64,000 nt of DNA from Candidatus Lindowbacteria bacterium RIFCSPLOWO2_12_FULL_62_27 (lineage in GTDB: Bacteria; Lindowbacteria; 2-12-FULL-62-27), in assembly GCA_001784175.1 (NCBI GenBank), contig MFPR01000041.1:57449-121448 (forward strand). Direction: 5' to 3'. The translations under genes were made by a program, and so were the position numbers. The notes beneath the pieces were generated by a model. It did not search any database. It worked only from the letters and a program-made list of their open reading frames with translations, and was not told where the DNA came from. Shown in pieces: positions 21,935 through 29,954 of the stretch; positions within the stretch are counted from its first letter, which is position 1; the number at the start of each line of letters is the position of its first letter.

Positions 21935-22921
21935 ATGCCATCTCAGTTGAGAAGTAAAGAATCGACACTCCGGTTTGTTGGAATGATCCTCATTCTGGTC
22001 ACGGTCTTACTGTGGACGGGACAGGTCGTGATCTCTCTCACCATGCTTGATGAGCAGACAATCGAAAACCGGCTGGATGTGGCCATCGCTGTGACCCCTG
22101 TCGTCAAACAACCTTGGAAGACGGAATGGTTTATACCGGGAATCTATAAATGTGTCGGTTTCTCATTCACGCCTGAATCCGATATACCCATTCCCGCTCA
22201 TCAGAAAATCACTTTCCTATCGCACAACCGGATGCGCATCAACGGAGTCATTGTCAGGCAGGACGACGGAAAACGATTCCGGGTCCAGATGGAGGGGACA
22301 GATATCTGGATAACAAGGGACAGCATTCGAACGGGGGCGGAAATCCGCCAGGAAGATATCGACAGTTTGGAGCGATCACCGCATAGTTTCGCCGGTCGGC
22401 GAATGTTGTGGTCATTCCTACTCACAGGTGTTTTCGGAATCACCGGGGTGATCATTCTATTGTATGTGGATAGAAAAGGGAGGCTTGCAGCGGCTCCTTC
22501 AAGCGAACAAGCGGAGGCGATTGCGGTTATTTCAGGCCGACGCCTGAAAATCGCACGACTTTCATTCGCGGTCACGTGGGCGCTGGCCGCAGCATTCGCA
22601 ACATCCATGATAGGAACAACCATTGGACCTTGGTTTGTCCGCCGATATTTTGAACCAGCCATACACGAGGTTATTCTCGAAGATATGTATGACTGGCCCC
22701 TCATCAATATTATTCTCCTCATCCTGCCTGCCATCATCTACTCGTATTTCTACAAATTCGTCTTCAACTGTTACTCAGACAAGGATGGATGGAACAGGAT
22801 GATCCGGGACCTCATGACTGATTCGCCTTACTCCAAGCCGATTATCTGCGGCGGATTTTTCGCGGGACTTGTCATGCCGACGGTTTATGCGTTGGTGAGG
22901 TATTTTGTATTTCATGGATAA
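21935..22921 (+). CDS. polytopic membrane protein, unknown
   Basis: 328 aa with five hydrophobic segments: about residues 11-35, 150-172, 207-232, 250-272 and 297-318. A soluble, mostly beta-looking loop of ~110 residues lies between the first two (probably periplasmic). No family recognised. Base composition is less GC-rich than most neighbours. Its last bases overlap the next gene, and both may have arrived with the adjacent element. Confidence 0.7.
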   Translation: MPSQLRSKESTLRFVGMILILVTVLLWTGQVVISLTMLDEQTIENRLDVAIAVTPVVKQPWKTEWFIPGIYKCVGFSFTPESDIPIPAHQKITFLSHNRMRINGVIVRQDDGKRFRVQMEGTDIWITRDSIRTGAEIRQEDIDSLERSPHSFAGRRMLWSFLLTGVFGITGVIILLYVDRKGRLAAAPSSEQAEAIAVISGRRLKIARLSFAVTWALAAAFATSMIGTTIGPWFVRRYFEPAIHEVILEDMYDWPLINIILLILPAIIYSYFYKFVFNCYSDKDGWNRMIRDLMTDSPYSKPIICGGFFAGLVMPTVYALVRYFVFHG

Positions 22922-23795
22922 TGCTTCGACCCTGTCACGACGCGTTTTTTTAAAAGGCACACTGGCCGCTGCCGCGGTTGTGGGGGCTGGCTGCGCGATT
23001 GACGGAGTTTTCGGCGAACCGAACTGGATAGAATGTCCAGAGGTGCCGGTTGCTGTTCCAAGTCTTCTGAAGGCGTTTGTCGGATACCGGATATTGCATG
23101 TCACAGACATCCACATGGGCACGCCCGGGTCAGAAGACCGGCTGCATAGGCTGGTTGAAATATGCAACAGGACGGGCTGCGATCTGATCGCGTTTACCGG
23201 AGATTTCGTCTCCTTCAAGAAATCGATCGGCGGGCTCTCCGAGGCGTTGTCGCAGATCAAGCGTCCGCCCAACGGGATGGTTGCAGTGCTTGGCAATCAC
23301 GATCACTGGACAGACCATAATGCCCTGCGAAAGACGCTTGAGCGTCATGGGATCGAAGATCTGACGAACCGTGGACTGCCCATTGAGCGGGCGGGCAGCG
23401 CTCTATGGATCTGCGGCACGGGCGACCTGTGGGAGGACAGGGTGGACGTTTCCACGGCCGTGAAGGATGCGCCGCCGGATATCACGCGGATTCTTTTGTC
23501 CCACAATCCGGACGTGGCTGAAACGCACGTGTTCCCGGAGCATCGGATATCGCTTCAACTTTCCGGACATACCCACGGCGGCCAGGTCAAGATTCCGTTC
23601 GGCCCGGCGCCCCTGGTCCCTTCGGCTTACGGCCAGAAATATCGTGCCGGCCTGGTCAAAGCCCCCCACACGCAGGTATTCGTGTCCAAAGGAGTCGGCG
23701 TCATCAGTCCCCCTGTGCGATTCAACTGCCGCCCGGAAGTCCCGATCCTGCGTCTCGTTTCATGTGGGATTGACCGTGGCCCCGGCGCACTGTAG
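22914..23795 (+). CDS. secreted metallophosphoesterase with Tat-like signal (YkuE family)
   Basis: 293 aa from ATG 22914; a TTG at 22905 with a nearer GAGG ribosome site is an alternative start. The N-terminus carries a twin-arginine-like motif SRRVFLKG followed by a hydrophobic stretch (AAAAVVGAGCA), suggesting folded export or lipid anchoring at the Cys. The calcineurin-like metal motifs are HVTDIHMG, FTGDFV, LGNHDHW and SGHTHGGQ. It is a relative of the C-terminal domain at 13174-14346. Substrate unknown; YkuE relatives have been linked to lipid or nucleotide phosphoesters. Confidence 0.88.
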   Translation: MDNASTLSRRVFLKGTLAAAAVVGAGCAIDGVFGEPNWIECPEVPVAVPSLLKAFVGYRILHVTDIHMGTPGSEDRLHRLVEICNRTGCDLIAFTGDFVSFKKSIGGLSEALSQIKRPPNGMVAVLGNHDHWTDHNALRKTLERHGIEDLTNRGLPIERAGSALWICGTGDLWEDRVDVSTAVKDAPPDITRILLSHNPDVAETHVFPEHRISLQLSGHTHGGQVKIPFGPAPLVPSAYGQKYRAGLVKAPHTQVFVSKGVGVISPPVRFNCRPEVPILRLVSCGIDRGPGAL

Positions 23796-23806
23796 GATGC
23801 AGCGTC

Positions 23807-25027
23807 ATGGAGACAGAGACGTTTCAGGATTTTCAGGATTTTCAGAGCCTGGCCCTGCCGGAGGCCCTGAAGGAGAATGTGGCGCATCTTGGGTTTCAGG
23901 CGCCGACGCCCATCCAGGCCCAGACCATTCCCCGGATTCTGTCCGGGCGCGACCTCATCGGGCAGTCGCAGACGGGCAGCGGCAAGACGGCGGCGTACCT
24001 CGTGCCGGTGATCGCGCAGTTGAACGCCGCCCTGCCCGTGGTCCAGGCGATCGTCCTGACCCCGACCCGTGAACTGTGCGTGCAGGTCGCCGAGGTCGCG
24101 AACGACCTCGTCGCGAACACGGGCCTGCGCGTCATGGCGATCTTCGGCGGATTTTCGCTCGACATCCAGTGCGCCGCGCTCCGCCAGGGTGTGCAGCTGG
24201 TGCTGGGCACGCCGGGCCGGGTCAAGGACCTGATGATGCGCGGCCGGCTGGACCTGTCGGGCGTGCGGCATTTCATTCTGGACGAGGCCGACGAGATGCT
24301 TGACATGGGATTTTTGAACGACATCACCTACATCGCGAACCGCACGCCGAAAGTCCGGCAGAACCTGCTGTTTTCCGCCACGATGGCGCCGCCCGTCAAA
24401 CAGCTCATCAACGACTACATGAATCACCCGGAGCACATCGAAATCCAGCAGGTCACGCGCACGGCCGACACGCTCTCGCACCTCTTTGTCCGGGCGCAGG
24501 GCCACGATAAGGACCGTGTGTTGCGGTCGCTGTTGTCGGAGTTCCGGCCGGACGCCGCGCTGATTTTCAGCAACAAGAAACATGCCGTGCCCCGGATCGC
24601 CCGCGCCCTCCGGGGTGGGGCGATGCCGGTCGAATATCTGCACGGGGGGCTCGAGCAGGAGGACCGGATGCGGATCATGAGACAGTTTCGGGACGGCCGG
24701 ATTCAAGTGCTGGTATGTACCGACGTCGCGGCGCGCGGCCTCGACGTTCTTTCCGTGGGCCTCGTCGTCAACTACGATATCCCGCCCGACCCCGACATCT
24801 ACGTCCACCGCGTGGGCCGGACGGGCCGGATCGGCGAGAAGGGCACGGCGGTGAGCCTGGTGGCCAATCACGAGATGGCCCTCCTGCACCGCATCGAGTC
24901 CCACGCGCGGATCCGGATGCAGCCCTACGCGCCGGCGGGCGAGCCGGCGAGCTCGAAATCCTCCTCAGACTCGAAGAATTCCCGCCGGAAGAGAGGGCAC
25001 GACCGGCATTCCGGCCGGCGCCGGTGA
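23807..25027 (+). CDS. DEAD-box RNA helicase
   Basis: 406-aa ATP-dependent RNA helicase. Motifs in order: Q motif (GFQAPTPIQAQTIP), I SQTGSGKT, Ia PTRELCVQ, II LDEADEML, III FSAT, IV IFSNKKH, V CTDVAARGLD, VI HRVGRTGR. The C-terminal tail is short (~35 residues), basic and Ser-rich, so it resembles minimal RhlE/RhlB-like enzymes. Roles in ribosome assembly or mRNA decay are inferred from the family. The last 103 nt overlap the convergent HhH-GPD gene. Confidence 0.93.
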   Translation: METETFQDFQDFQSLALPEALKENVAHLGFQAPTPIQAQTIPRILSGRDLIGQSQTGSGKTAAYLVPVIAQLNAALPVVQAIVLTPTRELCVQVAEVANDLVANTGLRVMAIFGGFSLDIQCAALRQGVQLVLGTPGRVKDLMMRGRLDLSGVRHFILDEADEMLDMGFLNDITYIANRTPKVRQNLLFSATMAPPVKQLINDYMNHPEHIEIQQVTRTADTLSHLFVRAQGHDKDRVLRSLLSEFRPDAALIFSNKKHAVPRIARALRGGAMPVEYLHGGLEQEDRMRIMRQFRDGRIQVLVCTDVAARGLDVLSVGLVVNYDIPPDPDIYVHRVGRTGRIGEKGTAVSLVANHEMALLHRIESHARIRMQPYAPAGEPASSKSSSDSKNSRRKRGHDRHSGRRR

Positions 25028-25758
25028 CAGGATCGTTTTCCGATTTCGACGATCTGCGCGTGATAGTCGTTCCACAGCGGCGCGCGCCGCGGCAGGTTTG
25101 ACTCGAACCACGCGCGGATCTCGTCATAGGGTTCTGCGCCGCTTAAGAAACCGTGCCGGCTGAAAATCCGCCGCGTGTACGCGTCCACCACAAAAACGGG
25201 CTGTTCCAGCGCATAGAGTAAAATGGAGTCGGCCGTTTCCGGGCCGATCCCGTGGACGCTCAATAGCCGTTCGCGCGCAAGCGCCGTTTTCCATCGCATC
25301 ATCGACGTCATTGGGTTCGACCCGATGCCATGGATGGCATCGTACCCGGAGCGGTCATGGATGGACCGCTTGACGGAGGGTGCGGGCGCGTGGTCCCGCA
25401 AAAATCGGACAAAGGCTTTCAACTTTTTCGCCTTCTGATTGAAATACCCGGACGAGCGTATCAGCCGTGCCAGCCGGCTGCACGGGATTCTCCGGAGGCC
25501 CGGGACTGAGAGGACGCCCCGGCGATGGAGTTCCATCATCGCCTTTGAGACGTTGGTCCACGCGGTATTTTGCGTGAGGATCGCTCCGACCGCAATTTCA
25601 ACCCGCTGCCGTTCCGTCAGCCGTTTCCGGTCCGGATCGTACGCCGGCCGGGCTTCGGACCCGGCGCCTCGCCGGAACACCGGCCACCAGCCGCGCGGAC
25701 CGTGGGCGCGTTTCATGGCGGCATAGATGCCCGTCAGGATTTTCCGCATTACCCCCAT
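24925..25758 (-). CDS. HhH-GPD DNA glycosylase, EndoIII/MagIII-like
   Basis: 277 aa; ATG 25758 is preceded by GAGG 5-8 nt upstream on the minus strand. Base-excision-repair fold: LTQNTAWTNVSKAM helix, the HhH hairpin LLSVHGIGPETADSIL, and the conserved catalytic Asp192 in VVDAYTRR. The catalytic Lys of bifunctional EndoIII is replaced by Glu174, predicting a monofunctional glycosylase (MagIII-like, alkylpurines). The cluster loop has only three cysteines (244, 251, 254) of the usual four, so a 4Fe-4S cluster is doubtful. Residues ~130-150 (SIHDRSGYDAIHGIGSNPM) look like an insertion and coincide with two DNA palindromes. Confidence 0.85.
   Translation of the reverse strand: MGVMRKILTGIYAAMKRAHGPRGWWPVFRRGAGSEARPAYDPDRKRLTERQRVEIAVGAILTQNTAWTNVSKAMMELHRRGVLSVPGLRRIPCSRLARLIRSSGYFNQKAKKLKAFVRFLRDHAPAPSVKRSIHDRSGYDAIHGIGSNPMTSMMRWKTALARERLLSVHGIGPETADSILLYALEQPVFVVDAYTRRIFSRHGFLSGAEPYDEIRAWFESNLPRRAPLWNDYHAQIVEIGKRSCHRRRPECRSCPLFRREFFESEEDFELAGSPAGA
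25324..25370. repeat. double palindrome inside the glycosylase gene
   Basis: GATGCCAT-GG-ATGGCATC (25324-25341) is followed 8 nt later by AGCGGTC-7 nt-GACCGCT (25350-25370). It encodes an in-frame segment absent from what I know of the family between the middle helices and the HhH motif, so it resembles a small palindromic repeat inserted in a coding region. Confidence 0.6.
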
Positions 25759-25824
25759 CTTATCCTCTTTGTAATTTGGATTACAGCGTGGAAGCGGGAA
25801 GTTCTGGAGCCCCGAGAATTCTCC

Positions 25825-25853
25825 TTGACCTTTTCGCCCGGATGATCTAGGGT
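25825..25853 (+). promoter_or_regulatory. possible sigma70 promoter
   Basis: TTGACC (25825-25830), 17-nt spacer, TAGGGT (25848-25853), upstream of the gene at 25969 in the divergent region. The -10 is poor, so this is tentative. Confidence 0.3.
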
Positions 25854-25968
25854 CTGCGACCGCCAAGGTGCTCGGGTGGGCATGATCCGCATCTTTCTTG
25901 CGCTTACCTGATAGGGCTCCGCGGACGGGAATCGGAACATCGAAGATTCAACTAAACATGGAGATGCC

Positions 25969-28149
25969 ATGGGCGACGGATTACACCATCCGCCGGTGGG
26001 GGTTCTTCTTGCCATCGGGCGGAAATATGCGGCGATTCTGACCACGGTCGGGATTTGTTTTCTGTTCTGCGTTTTGGCGCGGCCCGCGGCCGCCGTGGAC
26101 GCGGGCGCGGTCGCCGTCCGGGTGGACGAGTTCAAGAGCGACGTGACGGTGGCGATCACCAAGGTCAACGGCCGGACCGTGGTCGAGGTCCTGAAACGCG
26201 AGATCGAGAAGGCGATGGAGGCCGACGGGGCGTTCCGGGTCGAGGCGACGGCGCAGTCTTCGCTGAACGGCACGATCCGTGAACTGACCGTCGGGGACAT
26301 CCGATTAAACGACGCGGGCCAGGTCATTCAAAAACGCGTGAAAGTACGGCTGGATTTCGCCGCGCTGAACGAGGTTTCCGGCCGCGAAGCCATCCATCGA
26401 ATCAACTTCACCAGAGAACTTGAATACTATACCGAACTTTATTCGCTTGATCTCGGAAAAACCGACAAGCGCATGTTCGAGGAGAAATTTCTGCCCGACC
26501 TGGCCAGGGCGATCCTGGCGGAGTTGAAGCGCGTGCGCAAGAAATTGCCGCAAGTCAAAGGCAAGACCATCACCCTGTCCAAAGACGAACAGGGCGAGCT
26601 GAACCAGATCGGCAAGGGCGCGCGGAAGCTCGTGAGCGGGACGGTGGAACTGGACAACGAGCGGATCAACATCGCCAAGGGCGACGTCACGGCGGGCGGC
26701 GCGGCGTACCGGCACACGAGCCGGATCATCCAGACGACGACGGTGAAACTCGAACCGGTGCAGTGGGACGAGTCGGAACTCAAAGGCGTGACGATCGTCA
26801 AAGACCAGCCGAACGACCTGCGGAATGTGACGATGCAGCAGGGACTGCTCGAGTACAAGATCGACGCGGACAACCAGCTCAAGGCCGGCACGGTGAGCGC
26901 GTCGCTGTCGAAGATGGCGTTCGACCAGACGGTGAAGGGCCTGACGTTCGAGCGGAAGATGAAGTTCGGCGAGTACGACCAGACGTGGATGCTGATGGGC
27001 GGGAGGGAGTTCAAGTCGAACGGGAGCGGGGATCTGCCTCGGTACAGTTACGGATCGTACTGGAAGTCATCCTTTGGCGCCGCCGGCGACGTCCAGTTCA
27101 CGGTCGACTTCACGCGCGACCGCGACCCGTCGGTCGTGTCGGGCGCGCGGCAGGACTTCGACAACCGCATCTACGGCGTGAGCGGGAAATTCAAGACGCC
27201 GGTCGGCACGGAACTGGCGTACGACCTCGCTCGCTCGAAACACCGGGCGGACGACCAGCTCGACACGCAGACGCTGTACGGCAGCGTCCATGACGTGAAA
27301 CTGACGCAGAAACTCAAAAATCTGACGGTGAAAGGCGAATACTTTTTCGGCGACGAGAAATTCACGACGGTGTTCGGCAGCGCGACGACGGACCGCAAAA
27401 AGGTCGGTTACGGCGCGGACCTGCCGGCGACGCTGGGGCCGGTGGAGGTCAAACTGGCGGCGGATATGTCGCGGACGACCAAGATCACCGCGAAATCGAC
27501 GACGGACGTCCTCGCGCAGGGGTCGGCGAATTTCACGCTGGCGCCGTTCAAGGACATGGACAACAAATATATGAAGGACATGTCGCTGACGCACGAGCAG
27601 TCGATGCGGCATTCGTACGACGACGTGCTGGACGGGACGGCGCAGTCCAAGGACAACGACAATTACAGATTCGGGTACGGCCTGACGAACAAATTCGGCG
27701 ACGCCTACACGCTGGGCCTCAAATTCGACGAGGAGCATGAGCACAACCGGCTGACGGGCGGGTTGTTTCTGACGAAGGAATACAAATGGGACAACACGAT
27801 CTCGCGGACGCTGTGGGAGAAGGTCAAGGCCGACCTCAAGGCGAACTACCGCGACAAATTCGCGGGCGGGACGACCGACCGATTTCTCACCTACGGCGGG
27901 ACGTTTTCGCGCGAGTGGGACACGCTCAAGGCGCAGTTCGACTATCTGCACGACGTCAAGCGCGGCACGACGAGGAGCCAGAACACGACGAAAGACCGGT
28001 TCACGCTGGATCTGTCCTACGCCAGGGATATCGGGCATTACAAAACGACGACCACGCTTCGCGGCGACTACGAGCGAAATCACTTCACGGATTTCAGCAA
28101 TAAATACAACAAACTGACGACCACCGTGAACGTCAAGATCAATTTTTAG
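25969..28149 (+). CDS. secreted outer-membrane beta-barrel-like protein
   Basis: 726 aa. A hydrophobic signal region lies at residues ~22-43, ending RPAAA. Residues 45-200 form an alpha/beta domain (VAVRVDEFKSDVTVAITKVNGRTVVEVLKREIEKAM, in parts) reminiscent of periplasmic LptE/CsgG-like assembly domains, not a firm match. From ~300 to the end, alternating polar/hydrophobic strands with many Tyr/Gly/Lys turns (VKGEYFFGDEKFT, LKANYRDKF, LTTTVNVKINF) and a C-terminal Phe are typical of a beta-barrel. The predicted product inserts in the outer membrane. It ends 22 nt before the next secreted-protein gene. Function unknown. Confidence 0.7.
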   Translation: MGDGLHHPPVGVLLAIGRKYAAILTTVGICFLFCVLARPAAAVDAGAVAVRVDEFKSDVTVAITKVNGRTVVEVLKREIEKAMEADGAFRVEATAQSSLNGTIRELTVGDIRLNDAGQVIQKRVKVRLDFAALNEVSGREAIHRINFTRELEYYTELYSLDLGKTDKRMFEEKFLPDLARAILAELKRVRKKLPQVKGKTITLSKDEQGELNQIGKGARKLVSGTVELDNERINIAKGDVTAGGAAYRHTSRIIQTTTVKLEPVQWDESELKGVTIVKDQPNDLRNVTMQQGLLEYKIDADNQLKAGTVSASLSKMAFDQTVKGLTFERKMKFGEYDQTWMLMGGREFKSNGSGDLPRYSYGSYWKSSFGAAGDVQFTVDFTRDRDPSVVSGARQDFDNRIYGVSGKFKTPVGTELAYDLARSKHRADDQLDTQTLYGSVHDVKLTQKLKNLTVKGEYFFGDEKFTTVFGSATTDRKKVGYGADLPATLGPVEVKLAADMSRTTKITAKSTTDVLAQGSANFTLAPFKDMDNKYMKDMSLTHEQSMRHSYDDVLDGTAQSKDNDNYRFGYGLTNKFGDAYTLGLKFDEEHEHNRLTGGLFLTKEYKWDNTISRTLWEKVKADLKANYRDKFAGGTTDRFLTYGGTFSREWDTLKAQFDYLHDVKRGTTRSQNTTKDRFTLDLSYARDIGHYKTTTTLRGDYERNHFTDFSNKYNKLTTTVNVKINF

Positions 28150-28171
28150 GGCGAATTCCGAGTGCTCCCCG

Positions 28172-29947
28172 ATGCGATCTGACGCGAAAATGACGAACCC
28201 CGTGTACGGCCTGTTCGGACGCTTCGTTCCGCCCGCCGCGCTCGTGGCGGCCCTCTGCTTTTCCTTCCCCGCGTTCGCCGACCTGCCGGTGCCCGTCCGA
28301 AGCCCGAACGTCGAAGTCGGCAGTCCCAAATCGCCCCGCGCCGTCTACGCGCCCGGTGAAGTCGCCGGCATCGAGGTCAAGGTGAAAAACAAGAGCGCGA
28401 TGGAAATCCAAGCCATCATCCTGCTTGACATCGTCCTTCCCGACGGCGCTACGCAGCAGCTTCGATCGGATGTTCAGGCCGTCGACGCGCGCAAATCCAA
28501 AACCGTCTCCGTCCAATACGCGATCCCGGCCGACGCGCCGAACGGAACGTATTACGCCCGCGTCTACATCCGGAATCCCTACATCCGCGAACCGTACTAC
28601 GTAGACGATGCGGTGAAGGTCTTTGAGGTAAAAGGGGGCCGCGCATTGGACACGGAAGTTGAGATTGTGGAGAAGACCGTCGCGTCGGATGCCGACTGGC
28701 CCGGAGCGGCGGAGGGTTCCGGAATTCCCGTGAAGTCGATGCCGTTCGCGCCGAAGCAGAAGTCGGTGGCCTCGACCCTTACGCCGGAATTCACATGGCC
28801 CCGGCATCCGCAGGCGGTTTCTTACAAGGTCTATGTATCGAAAGTTCCCTTCTCCAGCGCCAACGTCATCATGGCCCAGGGCGTGACCGACCTCAAGTAT
28901 ACATTCGATCCGGAGGATGCATCGCTGCCTTTGGCCGACGGCCGGACCTATGCGTTCACGATCCTTCCGAAAAATTCGGCCGGCGCCACGATGGTCGGCG
29001 ATCTCAACGGGTTCTTCAGCACATTCACCGTTCAACTGTCCGCGCCCTCGGCCGCCAAAAAGGATGCACTCGACATCAAACTCAACGACATTTCCACGAC
29101 GGCCGCGTCGTCCGGAACCGAGGTTTACTGGAACAAGGAAGATGTCCCGGCCGGCACGTTGACGATTTCCGGCACGGTCCCGAACTTCACCGACGTGGGC
29201 CGGCTGCCCGAGTCGGACGAACCGTCGTACTGGCTGGCCGCGGAGGACGCCGGCAAGATCGTCGCCGAGCAGTCGTTGGCCAACGAGAAAATCCGAAAGG
29301 TGTGGATATCGACCGACAACGGCGCGAATTTCGCACTGCTCACGCTCGAAAAGGTGGATGCCTCAACCGGCGCATTCAGCCATGTCATCAAGCTTACCGC
29401 GAGCGCCGACTATTATCTCAAATTCAAAGTCGAAACGACGACGGGCCGATCCGCCGTCATCGAACCGAGCGGCGTCAAGATCATCCACTACAAGCATGCG
29501 GACCAGGCGGAAGCGCTCAAGGAACTATTGAACAATCTCAAGAACGCGCTGGTCAACAACGACCGCGCCGCGCTGATGGATATCATTCACCCGGACTGGA
29601 TCAGCACCGACGCCGATTTCGTGGACAAGAGCAAATTTGAAAATACGATCCGCGAGTTGTTCACCAAGACCACGACCACCCTGATCACCTGGTCGACCGA
29701 AAATACCGACATCATCTCTCCGGGCCGCCGGGTCACGCTGACCTGCACGTGGCGGCAGAAGATGACGCATCCGACATTCAACGCGACACGCGACATCAAC
29801 ACGACTCTGCGGCTGGACGTGCGCAGGGAAAACGGCAAGTGGCTCATCCGCGAGGATATCGACCTCGTGATCTTCCGCGCGAATTTCGGCATGACCCTGA
29901 CCGTCAATCCCCATGGATTGCTGCCTCCGGGCTATGGCACGCGATAA
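28172..29947 (+). CDS. secreted multidomain protein with CARDB-like, Fn3-like and NTF2-like domains
   Basis: 591 aa; signal peptide ending FPAFA (about residues 17-38). Residues 45-160 resemble a CARDB-type cell-adhesion domain (YAPGEVAGIEVKVKNKS; SKTVSVQYAIPADAPNGTYYARVYI in parts). About 205-290 is a fibronectin-III-like module (VSYKVYVSKVPF), then a beta-rich segment. The last ~150 residues look like an NTF2/SnoaL-like fold (LKELLNNLKNALVNNDRAAL; RRENGKWLI). Similar NTF2-like segments occur in the ubiquitin-headed protein at 57702. No catalytic function is apparent; a surface scaffold is likely. Confidence 0.68.
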   Translation: MRSDAKMTNPVYGLFGRFVPPAALVAALCFSFPAFADLPVPVRSPNVEVGSPKSPRAVYAPGEVAGIEVKVKNKSAMEIQAIILLDIVLPDGATQQLRSDVQAVDARKSKTVSVQYAIPADAPNGTYYARVYIRNPYIREPYYVDDAVKVFEVKGGRALDTEVEIVEKTVASDADWPGAAEGSGIPVKSMPFAPKQKSVASTLTPEFTWPRHPQAVSYKVYVSKVPFSSANVIMAQGVTDLKYTFDPEDASLPLADGRTYAFTILPKNSAGATMVGDLNGFFSTFTVQLSAPSAAKKDALDIKLNDISTTAASSGTEVYWNKEDVPAGTLTISGTVPNFTDVGRLPESDEPSYWLAAEDAGKIVAEQSLANEKIRKVWISTDNGANFALLTLEKVDASTGAFSHVIKLTASADYYLKFKVETTTGRSAVIEPSGVKIIHYKHADQAEALKELLNNLKNALVNNDRAALMDIIHPDWISTDADFVDKSKFENTIRELFTKTTTTLITWSTENTDIISPGRRVTLTCTWRQKMTHPTFNATRDINTTLRLDVRRENGKWLIREDIDLVIFRANFGMTLTVNPHGLLPPGYGTR

Positions 29948-29954
29948 CGAGCGG

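Noticed and set aside
25850..25968. Riboswitch or small RNA upstream of the beta-barrel gene
   Set aside because: No conserved riboswitch core or convincing paired structure could be recognised by eye.
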